64,000 nucleotides of DNA, taken from the NCBI GenBank assembly GCA_016839745.1, contig JAEOTS010000157.1:1-64000 (forward strand), given 5' to 3'. How positions within the stretch are numbered: position 1 is the stretch's first letter; each line of letters starts with the position of its first letter. Made by a program: the position numbers and the translations under genes. Of the stretch, positions 25,638 to 36,702 are shown piece after piece. This DNA is from Promethearchaeota archaeon (GTDB lineage: Archaea; Asgardarchaeota; Lokiarchaeia; Sigyniarchaeales; SOKP01). The notes below the pieces were generated by a model. It did not search any database and was not told the DNA's origin. It was given only the letters and a program-made list of their open reading frames with translations.

Positions 25638-25770
25638 TCCCTCTCATTTTTTTCAGATAACCGATCTTATCAAGCATATCAAAACGATTGTCAAAAAATA
25701 AAAAAGACATGTAATATTTCTTTTCTCAAATTATTATTTTGTAGCTAATTTTTATTGAGGATGTATCTAC

Positions 25771-26748
25771 TTGACAAATGATAAAACTATTGAGTCGCTC
25801 GTTGATAGGTTTAAGAAGAAAGATAAAATTGCTTTAGCAAGATTAATTACCATTGTTGAAAATGAACCTGAGAATGCGTATAAGATTTTTAAGCATTTTG
25901 AAGATATAAACAACGATTCTTATATCATTGGATTGACTGGCTCTCCGGGAGTTGGCAAAAGTACTTTAACAGGAGCTATTTCTCAAAAAATATTAGATGA
26001 AGGAAAATCTGTAGGGATTATCTCTGTAGATCCAACGAGTCCTTTTAGCGGAGGAGCATTTTTAGGAGATAGAGTCCGCATGACTAATATCTCATTGCAT
26101 CCTAATGTGTTTATGCGTAGCCTTGCGTCAAGAGGGTATAAGGGAGGAATATCAAGAGCGGTATTTGACATTAGTATGTTGTACGAAGCTTTCGGTATGG
26201 ATATAATCATTATTGAAACGGTTGGAGTTGGACAAGCTGAATTTGACATCTACAATTTAGCATACACAGTTGTAGTTATCTTAGTTCCTGGTTACGGCGA
26301 TGTTATTCAGATGCAAAAAGCGGGGATTATCGAGATTGGAGATATCTACGATGTAAACAAAAAAGATTTAGGAGGAGAAGATATCGCTGTGCAAATTGAA
26401 ATGATGTTAGACGATACAACATTTCAAAGCGGTTATAGACCCCCAGTTGTATTAACTGACGCTATAAACGGTGAAGGCATCGACGAACTGCTCCAATATA
26501 TTTGGGATCACAAAGAACATCTTGAGTTATCCGAGCTTCTTAATGAAAAGAAAGAAAATAGATTCAATTATAAAATTACTGAATTAATTTATTCTAAAGT
26601 AGAGCAAATTGTTAAAAAAAGCTTCTTTAACCAAGGAAAGATCACAGAACTAGTTCAGCATGCAATGGATAATGGAAAGTTTAAAATTTATGAGATAATT
26701 CACAACAAGTTTGAAGTTATGAATTTAGAGATAAAAGACAAAGAATAA
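25771..26748 (+). CDS. meaB: MeaB/ArgK family GTPase (mutase chaperone)
   Basis: GLTGSPGVGKSTLTGAI, DPTSPFSGGAFLGDRVRM, ETVGVGQ; TTG start. Confidence 0.95.
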   Translation: MTNDKTIESLVDRFKKKDKIALARLITIVENEPENAYKIFKHFEDINNDSYIIGLTGSPGVGKSTLTGAISQKILDEGKSVGIISVDPTSPFSGGAFLGDRVRMTNISLHPNVFMRSLASRGYKGGISRAVFDISMLYEAFGMDIIIIETVGVGQAEFDIYNLAYTVVVILVPGYGDVIQMQKAGIIEIGDIYDVNKKDLGGEDIAVQIEMMLDDTTFQSGYRPPVVLTDAINGEGIDELLQYIWDHKEHLELSELLNEKKENRFNYKITELIYSKVEQIVKKSFFNQGKITELVQHAMDNGKFKIYEIIHNKFEVMNLEIKDKE

Positions 26749-26844
26749 TCTTCTGGTCCTAATTCTTACCTACTTATCTTTTTACTTTAGATTTTAACTT
26801 TTTAAAGAATTAAAGATAAAACTTTTATAATTTTTTTCTGAATC

Positions 26845-27771
26845 GTGACTATGTCCCAGAAAATTAATCGAATTACACTTGAAGGAAAAATGGACGATTG
26901 GGGTCCATTTGGTAAAAACGAGGGGAAGTGGTTGATTTTTTCTATTGGTAATCCTGTAGAAGGTCATGGATACGCGTTACCAAGAAACATCGACGATTTA
27001 CATTCCCAACGCGTCGCTCATCTTATTTCATGTAGAACTGGAGCGAGATATGTCGCTCATATACCATGGGCAACTGATAATTTCACGGCAATTGCGAAAG
27101 ATTGGGCGCCCAAATCCATACCAGTTGAAGAAATCGTTCCAAATATCATAGATTTTATTAGATTTCATATTGAAATTTATAAAAAAATGAATTTACCGAC
27201 ATCATATATTTTTATTTATTCAGGACATGGCGGAAATAGACCTCTCGTTCACTATACTAATGAAATTCAAGATGCATTAAATTTAAAAAAACTAATTATT
27301 TCTGCTTCAGAAGATTTTGCTGAAGAAATCGAAGATAGAGTTTTAGATGAAGTAACTAAGCTTTCGATAGAACTCGCGAGAGAAGAAGAAAATCCAAGAC
27401 AGATTAAAAGAGAATTAATACAAATATTATTAAGCATCGCACATGCGGGTCATTTTGAACATTCACTCGGAGCTGCGTTAGGAGTATTGGATGAAACAAA
27501 ACTTGAGATTATGAATAAAGAGTTAGAAAGAGATTTCGAAGCGGCTCTTAATAAGTGGCCTCCGCTTGGTGGTTTAGGGGGTTTCTTACTTGCAGGAGAG
27601 GAGTATACAGAAGCATTAGGTACTAAAGATAACGATAAATTTGGGTTGTGGAAATGTTTAAAGCGTTTACGGAGACTAGACAATGGTAAAGTTAAAGTGT
27701 TCAAGAAATTAGGAGAATTAATGATTATCCTCTTAGTCGAATACTATTCCGACATGATTATGAATGTTTAA
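26845..27771 (+). CDS. Divergent creatininase-family protein
   Basis: GNPVEGHGYALPRNIDD, YSGHGGN, HAGHFEHSLG correspond to creatininase GS.EQHG..LP...D, NGHGGN, HAGE.ETS; start ATG 26845 or 26851. Confidence 0.75.
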   Translation: MTMSQKINRITLEGKMDDWGPFGKNEGKWLIFSIGNPVEGHGYALPRNIDDLHSQRVAHLISCRTGARYVAHIPWATDNFTAIAKDWAPKSIPVEEIVPNIIDFIRFHIEIYKKMNLPTSYIFIYSGHGGNRPLVHYTNEIQDALNLKKLIISASEDFAEEIEDRVLDEVTKLSIELAREEENPRQIKRELIQILLSIAHAGHFEHSLGAALGVLDETKLEIMNKELERDFEAALNKWPPLGGLGGFLLAGEEYTEALGTKDNDKFGLWKCLKRLRRLDNGKVKVFKKLGELMIILLVEYYSDMIMNV

Positions 27772-27928
27772 AAAAATTACTTCTTTTATGGATTAGATCA
27801 ATCTTATTCCTAAATTACTAAAATTTTTTTTTAAAATATAACTTTAAATTAGTTCCAAACGTAAATTCATTTATTTAAAATATTTAAAATAAAAAAAAAC
27901 TCACTAAAATTTAATCGAGGTAATACAA

Positions 27929-29344
27929 ATGGAAAAAGAAACGATAGAGATTAAACACTCTAAAAAGAGTATGGTTTCTTATGGATTCGGGAAGTTTATT
28001 ACTGAATTCTTTAATATGTGCTTTGGTGCGTATGTTTTCTTCTTTTACGAACGCGTAATAGGCTTGGATGGGTTGTTTACTAGTATGGGATTTATCATTT
28101 TTGCCATATGGAATGCGGTGAATGACCCATTAGTAGGCTGGCTAACTAATAGACCGTTTAAATTTACAAAAAAATGGGGACGTCGTCTTCCCTGGGTTCT
28201 AATAGGAGGAGTTCCTTGGATATTAAGCTATTTGCTCATATTCACGCCCCCCGTTGTAGATCCAACCGAAGGTGCTTTCATTTTGTTTGCATGGATCGTG
28301 ATTATGACATGTTTATATGATACTTTTGCTTCAATATTTGGCGTCAATTTTTACTCAATCTTCCCAGACAAGTTTCGTGGCGATAGTGAACGTAGGAATG
28401 CCTCAATTTTAAGCACTCTAATTGGGGCTGTAGGAACTGCCTTTGGATCTATTATTCCTAGTCTTTTTATAGTATGGGATCAAAGAGATTCATATATACT
28501 CCAAGCAGGGGTAGTAGTTATTATCTGTATGATTGCATTAGCGCTTGCAATCCCTGGGAGCCGCGAGGATCAAGTGCGGATTGATTGTTATCTCGAGAGC
28601 TGTGAAGAGGGCATGGATAGGGAACCGTTTTTTAAAGAATTTAAAAGCGTCTTAAAACATAAAAACTTTATGGCTTACGTAATTTCTTTTATGTTTTATC
28701 AATCGTTAGTAGCTACTATGATTGGATCCATCGCATATGTTGCAGAATCTGTTGTACGTGTGGAAGCAAGCGATGTTATGCTAATAATGGCGTTTCTACT
28801 CATAGGAATGTTTGTTTCAATGCCTATTTGGGGAAAAATTGCGGATAAAACAAATAACGATCGAAAAACAATGATTATTGCTGCTGCTGTATTAACGATT
28901 GGGACGTTACCGCTCTTCTTCATTACTGATTATGTTATAATGATTATCTTTATATTCATTTGGGGTTTTTGTGAAGGCGGGTATTGGGTCATGATATCAC
29001 CAGTTTTTTCAATTACAATAGATGAAGCCGTAGTTATGGCTGGTCGAAGAAGAGAGGGAATATATCAAGGTTTTCAAACCTTTGTTAGCAGAGCAGCGCT
29101 AGTTTTTCAAGCTCTTACTTTCTACATTATACATACTGTTACAAACTTCGTCCCTGGCTCAGGAATTCCTGGTGATCCACTTCCTCCCCAACCACCTGAG
29201 GCAGTATTGGGGATTCAGATACATTTTGCAATAGTACCTATGATTTTCATGTTTATTGCGACTATCATTCTTTGGAGATTTTTTAATATAACGCCTGAGA
29301 AAGTAAAAGAAAACAAAGAAAAGCTAGCAGAATTGGGAATATAA
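27929..29344 (+). CDS. GPH-type (MelB-like) sugar:cation symporter, MFS
   Basis: NAVNDPLVGWLTNRPFKFTKKWGRRLPWVLIGG is the GPH family signature. Confidence 0.9.
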   Translation: MEKETIEIKHSKKSMVSYGFGKFITEFFNMCFGAYVFFFYERVIGLDGLFTSMGFIIFAIWNAVNDPLVGWLTNRPFKFTKKWGRRLPWVLIGGVPWILSYLLIFTPPVVDPTEGAFILFAWIVIMTCLYDTFASIFGVNFYSIFPDKFRGDSERRNASILSTLIGAVGTAFGSIIPSLFIVWDQRDSYILQAGVVVIICMIALALAIPGSREDQVRIDCYLESCEEGMDREPFFKEFKSVLKHKNFMAYVISFMFYQSLVATMIGSIAYVAESVVRVEASDVMLIMAFLLIGMFVSMPIWGKIADKTNNDRKTMIIAAAVLTIGTLPLFFITDYVIMIIFIFIWGFCEGGYWVMISPVFSITIDEAVVMAGRRREGIYQGFQTFVSRAALVFQALTFYIIHTVTNFVPGSGIPGDPLPPQPPEAVLGIQIHFAIVPMIFMFIATIILWRFFNITPEKVKENKEKLAELGI

Positions 29345-29493
29345 TATATTAAATAAAACACATTAAAATTTTCAATTTTTTTATTTCTTTCTTTTGATAT
29401 TTTTGTCAATTTAAGATAAGTAAATTACGATTACTTCTTTAGAAATCCACACTTTTACAGTAATAATTAATATCAAATAATTTAAAATAAAAT

Positions 29494-31005
29494 ATGATGA
29501 AAATGGATAAATCGGATATAATAAATACCACTTCTGGAAAGATACAGGGTTTTAAAGAGAACGAATTAGTAATATTTAAGGGAATTCCCTATGCAGAACC
29601 TCCCGTAAACGAATTACGATTTTCTCCTCCCGTTGCGAAAAAACCTTGGGATGACATATTAGATGCTACTAAATATGGACATTGTTCGTACCAAGGCTAT
29701 ACTCAGCTCGAAGATTTTACGGGTAAACTTCTACCTGAAAGCGAAGACTGTTTGAATCTTAATATTTGGACCCCTGAAATAGACAATAAGAAACGTCCAG
29801 TGATGTTCTGGATTCACGGAGGCGCATTTCTTATGGGAGGGGGGATTGACCCCATGTACGATGGCTCAGCCTTGGCCAAGCGTGGCGATGTTGTGGTAGT
29901 TACTATTAATTATCGGTTAGGCGCTTTAGGTTATTTATATATTCCCGGTGTTACGGCTAATGTTGGACATTTAGATCAAATTTTAGCACTTAAATGGGTC
30001 CACGATAATATCGAATTATTTGGAGGGAGTTCAAATAATATTACGATTTTTGGTGAATCTGCTGGGGGTTATTCAGTAGTTGCTTTAGCCGCAATGCCTG
30101 CTGCGAGTGGACTTTTTAATCGTATAATAGCTCAAAGTGCTCCAGCAATTGGCTCAAAAGTAACAAAGAAACCTTCAAAAAATTTAATGAAGATGCTCGG
30201 CATTGAAAAAGGAAATCTTGATGCGTTACGAAAGATTTCTCCAGAAAAAATAATTGATGCCCAAAATAAGTTATTAGCTCAAGATTCTGGAAACCTTCTT
30301 GCTTTTCGACCTCTTATAGATGGTGAAACATTGCCAATACATCCCTTAAAAGCGTTTCAAAATGGTGATTGTAAGGATATTGAATTTATGATAGGCACGA
30401 ATCTGGATGAGGCTAAATTATTTACTGCTCTTAATCCTGAAATAAATAATTTAAATTTTGATGATGGGGATAAACTTTTAATCGGGTATTTGGGTCAGTT
30501 AGGTATTGATCTTAAGAAGGCTAAAACGATGGTCGATACTTACATCCAAGCAAGGGAAGGTAATTTTTCTACAGAGATAAAGGAAGTTTTGAATGCTCTA
30601 ATTACCGACTATATCTTCCGCATTTCTACAATACGATTGCTTGAAGCGCAGAGTAAACATCAAACCAATACGTATAATTACTTATTTACTTGGCCCTCTC
30701 CAGGTCTTGACGGAGTTTTAGGAGCATGCCACGCTCTTGAGATACCTTTCGTTTTTAACACACTAAATAATCCTAGTTTTGAAGATTTTGTAGGTAAAAG
30801 TCCAGGTTTAAATGCCATTAGCCATAAAGTTATGGACGCTTGGATTGCTTTTGCTCGTACTGGAAACCCAAACCACGAGGGTATACCTAAGTGGCCGTCG
30901 TACGATATTGATAAGAGATCAACGATCTTAATAGATCACGAGTTTCAAGTAGCTGAAAAATTCCTCGATAAAGAACGGGCTGCTTGGGATGATATTATTT
31001 TGTAA
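29494..31005 (+). CDS. Type B carboxylesterase
   Basis: GIPYAEPPV, EDCLNLNIW, IHGGAFLMG, FGESAGGYS. Confidence 0.95.
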   Translation: MMKMDKSDIINTTSGKIQGFKENELVIFKGIPYAEPPVNELRFSPPVAKKPWDDILDATKYGHCSYQGYTQLEDFTGKLLPESEDCLNLNIWTPEIDNKKRPVMFWIHGGAFLMGGGIDPMYDGSALAKRGDVVVVTINYRLGALGYLYIPGVTANVGHLDQILALKWVHDNIELFGGSSNNITIFGESAGGYSVVALAAMPAASGLFNRIIAQSAPAIGSKVTKKPSKNLMKMLGIEKGNLDALRKISPEKIIDAQNKLLAQDSGNLLAFRPLIDGETLPIHPLKAFQNGDCKDIEFMIGTNLDEAKLFTALNPEINNLNFDDGDKLLIGYLGQLGIDLKKAKTMVDTYIQAREGNFSTEIKEVLNALITDYIFRISTIRLLEAQSKHQTNTYNYLFTWPSPGLDGVLGACHALEIPFVFNTLNNPSFEDFVGKSPGLNAISHKVMDAWIAFARTGNPNHEGIPKWPSYDIDKRSTILIDHEFQVAEKFLDKERAAWDDIIL

Positions 31006-31034
31006 GGTTAATAATCTTAAATCTTTTTTTTACT

Positions 31035-31823
31035 TTAATTTTTTTTAAGCCATTCTTTAAGTGCTGCTTTAACTGAACGACGCATTTCTATTGAAAAGTC
31101 TGCACCAATCTTACCAAGATAGAATTGTTGCCCCATATTTTGAGCTTCTTTTACTATCATTGGTCTCTCTTCGTCCTTTAGCATCTCTTTAAAGTCTTCT
31201 TCGCTTAGTCTTGAATATTTATCTGTGAACTGTATAAATTTTTGAGCATAGCGCGATGTGAGGGGAATCTTGTTTTTATCTCCTCTAGGATACCCAAAAC
31301 AAATCAATGTTATGGGAAATACCCATCTCGGCAGATCAAACATCTCGCGGTGAATTTCATAATTTTCCATAATATCTCCAATATAGCAGGAACCTATGCC
31401 TAGTGCCTCAGCAGTTATTACAGAGTTTTGGGCTGCGATTAACGCATCACAACAAGCAAGAAGCAAATCAGATTCTTGGGGTGTTTGATATTCTTTCCCT
31501 ATTTCATTACATTTCTCCTCGACTTTGCTTAGCTTAAAGTAATCCCACCATCTTTGCATGTCGGCTAAAAATAATAGGACTAACGGCGCTTTAGCTATAT
31601 GGGGTTGGTTATCGCAAGTTTTTACTAATCTATCTTTTAATTTTTGATCGCTTACTTGAATTATGGAATACATCATCAAATTTCCGGCTGTAGGAGCTCT
31701 CATTGCGCCGTGAATTATGGTGTCTACTGCTTCCTGAGAGAGAGGTTTAGGATCGTAGGCGCGTATCGTTCTCCTATTTTTTATTAACTCCAATGTCTGA
31801 TCTTTTCGGTTTTTCTCGTCCAT
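31035..31823 (-). CDS. Nitroreductase family protein
   Basis: LIKNRRTIRAYDPKPLSQE, AMRAPTAGNLM, GIGSCYIGD, FGYPRGDK. Confidence 0.9.
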   Translation of the reverse strand: MDEKNRKDQTLELIKNRRTIRAYDPKPLSQEAVDTIIHGAMRAPTAGNLMMYSIIQVSDQKLKDRLVKTCDNQPHIAKAPLVLLFLADMQRWWDYFKLSKVEEKCNEIGKEYQTPQESDLLLACCDALIAAQNSVITAEALGIGSCYIGDIMENYEIHREMFDLPRWVFPITLICFGYPRGDKNKIPLTSRYAQKFIQFTDKYSRLSEEDFKEMLKDEERPMIVKEAQNMGQQFYLGKIGADFSIEMRRSVKAALKEWLKKN

Positions 31824-31975
31824 AGTTAATTCACATTATTTAATATTGTTCATTGTAAAAAAGATTAAGGAAACAGTTCTAAGTTGCTCTAAATCAAAAA
31901 ATTAAAATTTAATGGACTAAGTTCGTTAATAACTTAGAAAAGCTAAATTTCAATACAAAGAAAAATTGAAAAAGT

Positions 31976-32782
31976 ATGCCAATAATAGGAATCGATTACG
32001 AAAAATGCAACGATTGTAACATTTGCTTAACTGTATGCCCTAGATTATTTAGTCGAGATAAGGAACAGGATAAAATAGTATTCAATGACCCTCAAAATGG
32101 ATGCAATTTAGATGGGCGCTGTATTGCCATGTGCCCTTCAGACGCCATTCTCCACGAAGATCTTGGCGAGGTATTATCATTTAAAGCAGCTCAAAACCCT
32201 AGTACGTTAATCCCATATGAAACTATGCATAAGTTCATGAGTGCTAAAAGATCTATTAGAGGATTTAAAAACAAAAAAGTTCCAAGAGCTGTAATAGAAC
32301 AAGTCTTAAATTCTATGAAGTATGCTCCCACAGGTGCTAACATCCGAACTTTGGAATGTACCATCATTTCAGATAAAGCTATTATTAAAAAATTATCAGA
32401 CTCAGTTATAGATGCATTAATTGCTACAAATAGCCCAAATTATGCTGAAGGTGCTAAAAAAGCTCGAGAAATCGGCTTCGATACAATATTTTATAGCGCC
32501 CCACATGTAATGATTATTCACTCTACTAATCCAAACGATAGTATGAACTCTACTATAGCTCTAACATATGGGATGTTAAGCGCCCAATCTTTGGGATTAG
32601 GGACTTGCTGGATAGGGTTAGCTCATGGGGTTTTAGCAGCAAGTAAAGAAGTACGAGAGAAAATTGCGGGTATTAAGGGTAAAGTTTGGGGTGTTATAAC
32701 AATCGGTTATCCCGCTCAAAAGTTTTTCCGGGTACCACCCCGTCCTTCTCTAAAAATTAAAGGATTAGATGAATTAGATTAA
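31976..32782 (+). CDS. Ferredoxin-nitroreductase fusion
   Basis: N-terminal CNDCNICLTVCP...CNLDGRCIAMCP, then AKRSIRGFKNKKVPRAVIEQVLNSMKYAPTGANIRTLE. Confidence 0.95.
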   Translation: MPIIGIDYEKCNDCNICLTVCPRLFSRDKEQDKIVFNDPQNGCNLDGRCIAMCPSDAILHEDLGEVLSFKAAQNPSTLIPYETMHKFMSAKRSIRGFKNKKVPRAVIEQVLNSMKYAPTGANIRTLECTIISDKAIIKKLSDSVIDALIATNSPNYAEGAKKAREIGFDTIFYSAPHVMIIHSTNPNDSMNSTIALTYGMLSAQSLGLGTCWIGLAHGVLAASKEVREKIAGIKGKVWGVITIGYPAQKFFRVPPRPSLKIKGLDELD

Positions 32783-32791
32783 TCATATCAT

Positions 32792-35236
32792 CTATTTTTC
32801 ATTTAATTTAAAAGTTTTAATTTTCCAAGGTCTAATTTTTGTTATATTAGATTTATCGGATGTAATTTCATCTAAGAGAAAATTAACTTCTTTTACCTGA
32901 TTCCCAACCATTTTTCCTTTGAGGTTAACATCGATAACTTCATTAGTTGGATTAAATGTCCTAAAATACAACCCAGTTTTCCGTCTACATAAAGATACTA
33001 TTGGAAGTGGGGGTTTTATAGACAAGAAGGATTTTTCTTCATCATGAATGTCTCTCTGTGTATTAATACTGATCCCTACTAACCTAAAATAATAAGAATA
33101 AACAAATTTTAAAACGGAGAGGGAATCGCTTTTATCTGTAATAACTATAGCAAATTCGTATCTCCCTTTATCATAAAGAATGTTCTTAAGTTCAAAATTA
33201 CCTTGGTTGATCTCAAATCTTTGACTATTTTTTTGAATATAGATAATTTGTTCATTAATTCCCTTTAGCCATAAAAAGTCCAATGTTTGGATTTGTCTTC
33301 TTCTTGTTTCTTCGATTCCAAAAGGATAATTAATTAGAGATTTTAGTATATTAACTTTCGGTGTGATTATAACATGGTTCTTTGAGTTAGTTTCAAGGGT
33401 AAACTCAAGTCTATTTATTCCGCTGAATTGAGCTATTTCAACCGTAAAACTCTGATTTTTAGCATTTCCTCTAAAAATGTATTTCTCTTCTAAATCATTA
33501 CTATACTTTTCTTTTAGCTCTAAATTATATGAAATTAACGGAAGAAAGGACAATTCATAAATAGGCTTATTCTTATAGTTAACCTCAATTTTTTTCAATT
33601 CGTTTGAGATTTTTATGTCGTAGAGAAAATGTGGTTTTGATTTTAGTACTTGGTTGTGATCTTCACCAGTCGAATAGAATTTACACCCAAATCCTGGTAC
33701 TTCCGCAATGAATTTTCGGTGAATTTTTTTTTGGTCCATTGGTATGGAAACAACATCTCTTCTTGAATACGGAGTTGGATTAAAAACGAATAAAGTATTA
33801 GGATTTTTATCTATATCTATTCTATCTTTAAGAATTTCTGTGGCTATTTCTGAAAGTGCTACATTCATATGGTTATTACATGTGTCTTGTATTTCCTTGT
33901 GTATTTGAATACTTAACTCCGAAATACTATTTGGGTTTTTGGTTAGGTTTATCTTACGGAGCTCTTCTATATTCAATTGAGTTTGGGAATAATCTCCCGA
34001 TCTTATGTGGGGACCCACATAACAATCGTGAGCTTGGATAGGTAATAGTTTTTCCCATAAATTCTCAAAAAGTGTGTCTTTAGATTCTTTGTTAAAACAA
34101 TATAAGATTGTGTTTAAGATTTCACATACACTAATAAATATCTCAGAATTTTTATTATAAAGGAACAATTTGGATGACTGAAACACATAATCACTAAGAT
34201 GGAATTCATCTCTTATGTATTTAAAATCTCCATCTTTCTCAGTCAATTCAAAGAATTCAGAAAAACTTAAAAATTTTCCAAAAACATTTGAAAATTTAGA
34301 TAATCGCCAGACTTCTTCTTGGTAAGGCATGTAATTCATGAAATCTTCAAGATTGGAATAAACTATTCTTTTCATAAAAGGACGAGCAACAGCTTGAAAT
34401 AATAAATTTGGTAATTCTTGAAAAAAAGTACCATGCCAATACTCCCCATTGAATATCCCTGGCTGGTCTACGATAGCATCGACCGAGGTGTTGTCTAATC
34501 CAATCCAATTAATATGTGGTGAGATAGCGGTTGGATTAACTCCTAATAGGCGAGTTCTTAACGAAGCATATTTGATATTGAAGCCTTTTAATATTTGAGG
34601 AATCTGTGGGTGAATTGAACTTTCTGAGCAATAATACATATTGGAATCTAATCCAATTTTCTTAAGATTCTTTAATCCGTATTCAAAGTGTTTAAGATTA
34701 GATTCTTGACTTATGATTAAGCTATAAGGTTGAGAATATGAAGGATTAATTATTTCACACTTCCCCTGTTTAAATAAATTTAGAAAATCTTCAAACCTTT
34801 CCGATTCTCTTTCATTCAACCATTTTAAACAACTCACAGCTACTTCTAAATTATATGGCATTTGATTATCTAAAGCTAATCGCATACTCTTTAATATTCG
34901 ATCCAAAGAATAGCTTGGGTCATCAAATTCGCAGAATCCAGTATCTTTAATAATAATTCCTCCATGCCATCCTAAAATATATAGTAATTCAGGCACTACT
35001 ACTTTTTGGATGGTTGATTTCAGCTTATTTAATAGGTTTACAAAGTCTTTGCGTGTAATTTCCTCGTTTTGGTGAAGTTTTTGCTCAAAATTATCTAATT
35101 TCGCCCTAAATTTATCTGTATTGAATTTAGGTTTTTTAATGGGAAATTTATTAATAAAAATGAGAAATAAATCAAAAATGGATTTCAAAGCTTTGATATC
35201 CTCAATGAATATCTCTTTTTGTTCATTTTTTAACAT
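32792..35236 (-). CDS. GH38/57-like alpha-mannosidase family glycoside hydrolase
   Basis: SCLKWLNERESERFEDFLNLFKQGKCEIINPSYSQPYSLIISQESNLKHFEYGLKNLKKIG...; large glycosidase with C-terminal beta domains; family by motif impression only. Confidence 0.65.
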   Translation of the reverse strand: MLKNEQKEIFIEDIKALKSIFDLFLIFINKFPIKKPKFNTDKFRAKLDNFEQKLHQNEEITRKDFVNLLNKLKSTIQKVVVPELLYILGWHGGIIIKDTGFCEFDDPSYSLDRILKSMRLALDNQMPYNLEVAVSCLKWLNERESERFEDFLNLFKQGKCEIINPSYSQPYSLIISQESNLKHFEYGLKNLKKIGLDSNMYYCSESSIHPQIPQILKGFNIKYASLRTRLLGVNPTAISPHINWIGLDNTSVDAIVDQPGIFNGEYWHGTFFQELPNLLFQAVARPFMKRIVYSNLEDFMNYMPYQEEVWRLSKFSNVFGKFLSFSEFFELTEKDGDFKYIRDEFHLSDYVFQSSKLFLYNKNSEIFISVCEILNTILYCFNKESKDTLFENLWEKLLPIQAHDCYVGPHIRSGDYSQTQLNIEELRKINLTKNPNSISELSIQIHKEIQDTCNNHMNVALSEIATEILKDRIDIDKNPNTLFVFNPTPYSRRDVVSIPMDQKKIHRKFIAEVPGFGCKFYSTGEDHNQVLKSKPHFLYDIKISNELKKIEVNYKNKPIYELSFLPLISYNLELKEKYSNDLEEKYIFRGNAKNQSFTVEIAQFSGINRLEFTLETNSKNHVIITPKVNILKSLINYPFGIEETRRRQIQTLDFLWLKGINEQIIYIQKNSQRFEINQGNFELKNILYDKGRYEFAIVITDKSDSLSVLKFVYSYYFRLVGISINTQRDIHDEEKSFLSIKPPLPIVSLCRRKTGLYFRTFNPTNEVIDVNLKGKMVGNQVKEVNFLLDEITSDKSNITKIRPWKIKTFKLNEK

Positions 35237-35293
35237 TTTAACAAGATAAAATATAGTTAAATAAGTATTTTTATTCTAAAGGGTAATTAATGA

Positions 35294-36526
35294 CTATTTT
35301 GGTAGTTGATTGCTACTTGGGAAAATTCCAACTTTGGGGGTATTTCCATACATCTTCTCTAACTCTCTTACTAATTCTTGAAAATTAGTATGAAAAATTG
35401 TAGTATCAGGATAATAATGCAACACATCTTTTCTATTAATATTTTGAGAAAATATGCCGAACTTCTTCTTTTTCAAAACCCCTTTAAATATAACTGTATC
35501 TCCCCAATTTTTGTACAGTTTCCCACCGGTTTCTCCTAATAAGGAATGAAATCCTCTTCCTTCACTAGCCGCAGTCAAAAGTACAACCGCCCCTTCTCGC
35601 TTAATGAAATTATTTGATTTAAAAAGGAAATTAAAGCCTTTTAAAGCTTGAGATAGTTCTGTATCTTCAGGGTATAGGTTAAAGAATCCTATATCAAGAT
35701 TTAATTTGGGGGGTAAATTCGTTGAGTATACTTCTTTTGCAAATTCCATGGCCTTTCGATGTGCTTTAATAAAATCACCCGCAAAAATCCCTCCTATCTT
35801 CCTTGTCATTGTTGGTATAATATTTATGGAAAAATCTAATCCTGCTTTTTTACATGTATCCTCGATATCTTTCCTTAATTCTGTAACAATTCCCAAACCT
35901 ATTCCTATCCCTCTTACTCCTGCTTTATGATTTGCCTCAATAGTCTGAATTCCACATAATCCTGGTAGGACCACTTTAGCTCCACCTCCATAACCAGCCA
36001 AAGGATGTGGTACTACGGAACCAATAGAAATCTTTACCTCAGCATCGTAATAAGTTTTGTTTAAATAAATTGGTGTATTTTTGTGTGAATCTCCGATGTA
36101 AATAAGATTTTCATAGGGATGGTGGTTTTCTATTTTAATTTTATCAACAACCTTTTGTCCTACTTTTTTAATTGAATCTTGTCTATTCATAGGTCGATGT
36201 GCGCCAAGTGCATATATTATAGTTATATCGTCGTTTGTAATTCCAGCCGTGTTTAGTTGGTCTAGAACTATTTCTAATATAAATTCTGCGCGAATTGGTC
36301 TTGAAATATCTTCAATCGCGATTACCGCGTTGCTTTTTCCCTTTGCTATTTCCTGAATTGTAGGTGTACCAATAGGTTTACTGAAAACATTTTTGATATC
36401 TCCTTGAGAGAGTTCAAGCGTATCTTGCATCTTATAGACACATACATCCCATGCATCTGGGAATTCGAGTTGCAAATCTTTATCCCCATACCATGCTGCC
36501 CAGGGAATATTAAAAGTTCGTACCAT
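35294..36526 (-). CDS. LarA (nickel-dependent lactate racemase-like, DUF2088) family protein
   Basis: AIEDISRPIRAEFILEIVLDQLNTAGI, GAHRPM, SIGSVVPHPLAGYGGGAKVVLPGLCGIQTIEANH. Confidence 0.9.
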   Translation of the reverse strand: MVRTFNIPWAAWYGDKDLQLEFPDAWDVCVYKMQDTLELSQGDIKNVFSKPIGTPTIQEIAKGKSNAVIAIEDISRPIRAEFILEIVLDQLNTAGITNDDITIIYALGAHRPMNRQDSIKKVGQKVVDKIKIENHHPYENLIYIGDSHKNTPIYLNKTYYDAEVKISIGSVVPHPLAGYGGGAKVVLPGLCGIQTIEANHKAGVRGIGIGLGIVTELRKDIEDTCKKAGLDFSINIIPTMTRKIGGIFAGDFIKAHRKAMEFAKEVYSTNLPPKLNLDIGFFNLYPEDTELSQALKGFNFLFKSNNFIKREGAVVLLTAASEGRGFHSLLGETGGKLYKNWGDTVIFKGVLKKKKFGIFSQNINRKDVLHYYPDTTIFHTNFQELVRELEKMYGNTPKVGIFPSSNQLPK

Positions 36527-36615
36527 TACTAAGCTTTTCCTTTGATTATTACTTTAATATTGAATTTTGAATAATCCTTTATTAATCTAATTAACCTAGG
36601 CTTTTTGAGTGGGAA

Positions 36616-36650
36616 TTGTTAGAAAAGTGCACCTTAAAGCTTTATAAACA
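36616..36650 (+). promoter_or_regulatory. Shared promoter/operator motif, copy 1
   Basis: TTGTTaGAAAAGTGCACCTTAAAgCTTTATAAAca upstream of 36703 gene. Confidence 0.7.
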
Positions 36651-36702
36651 TTTTCTCTTAGTCATCATTATATGGTTATAATACCATAGAGATGAGATTA
36701 TT

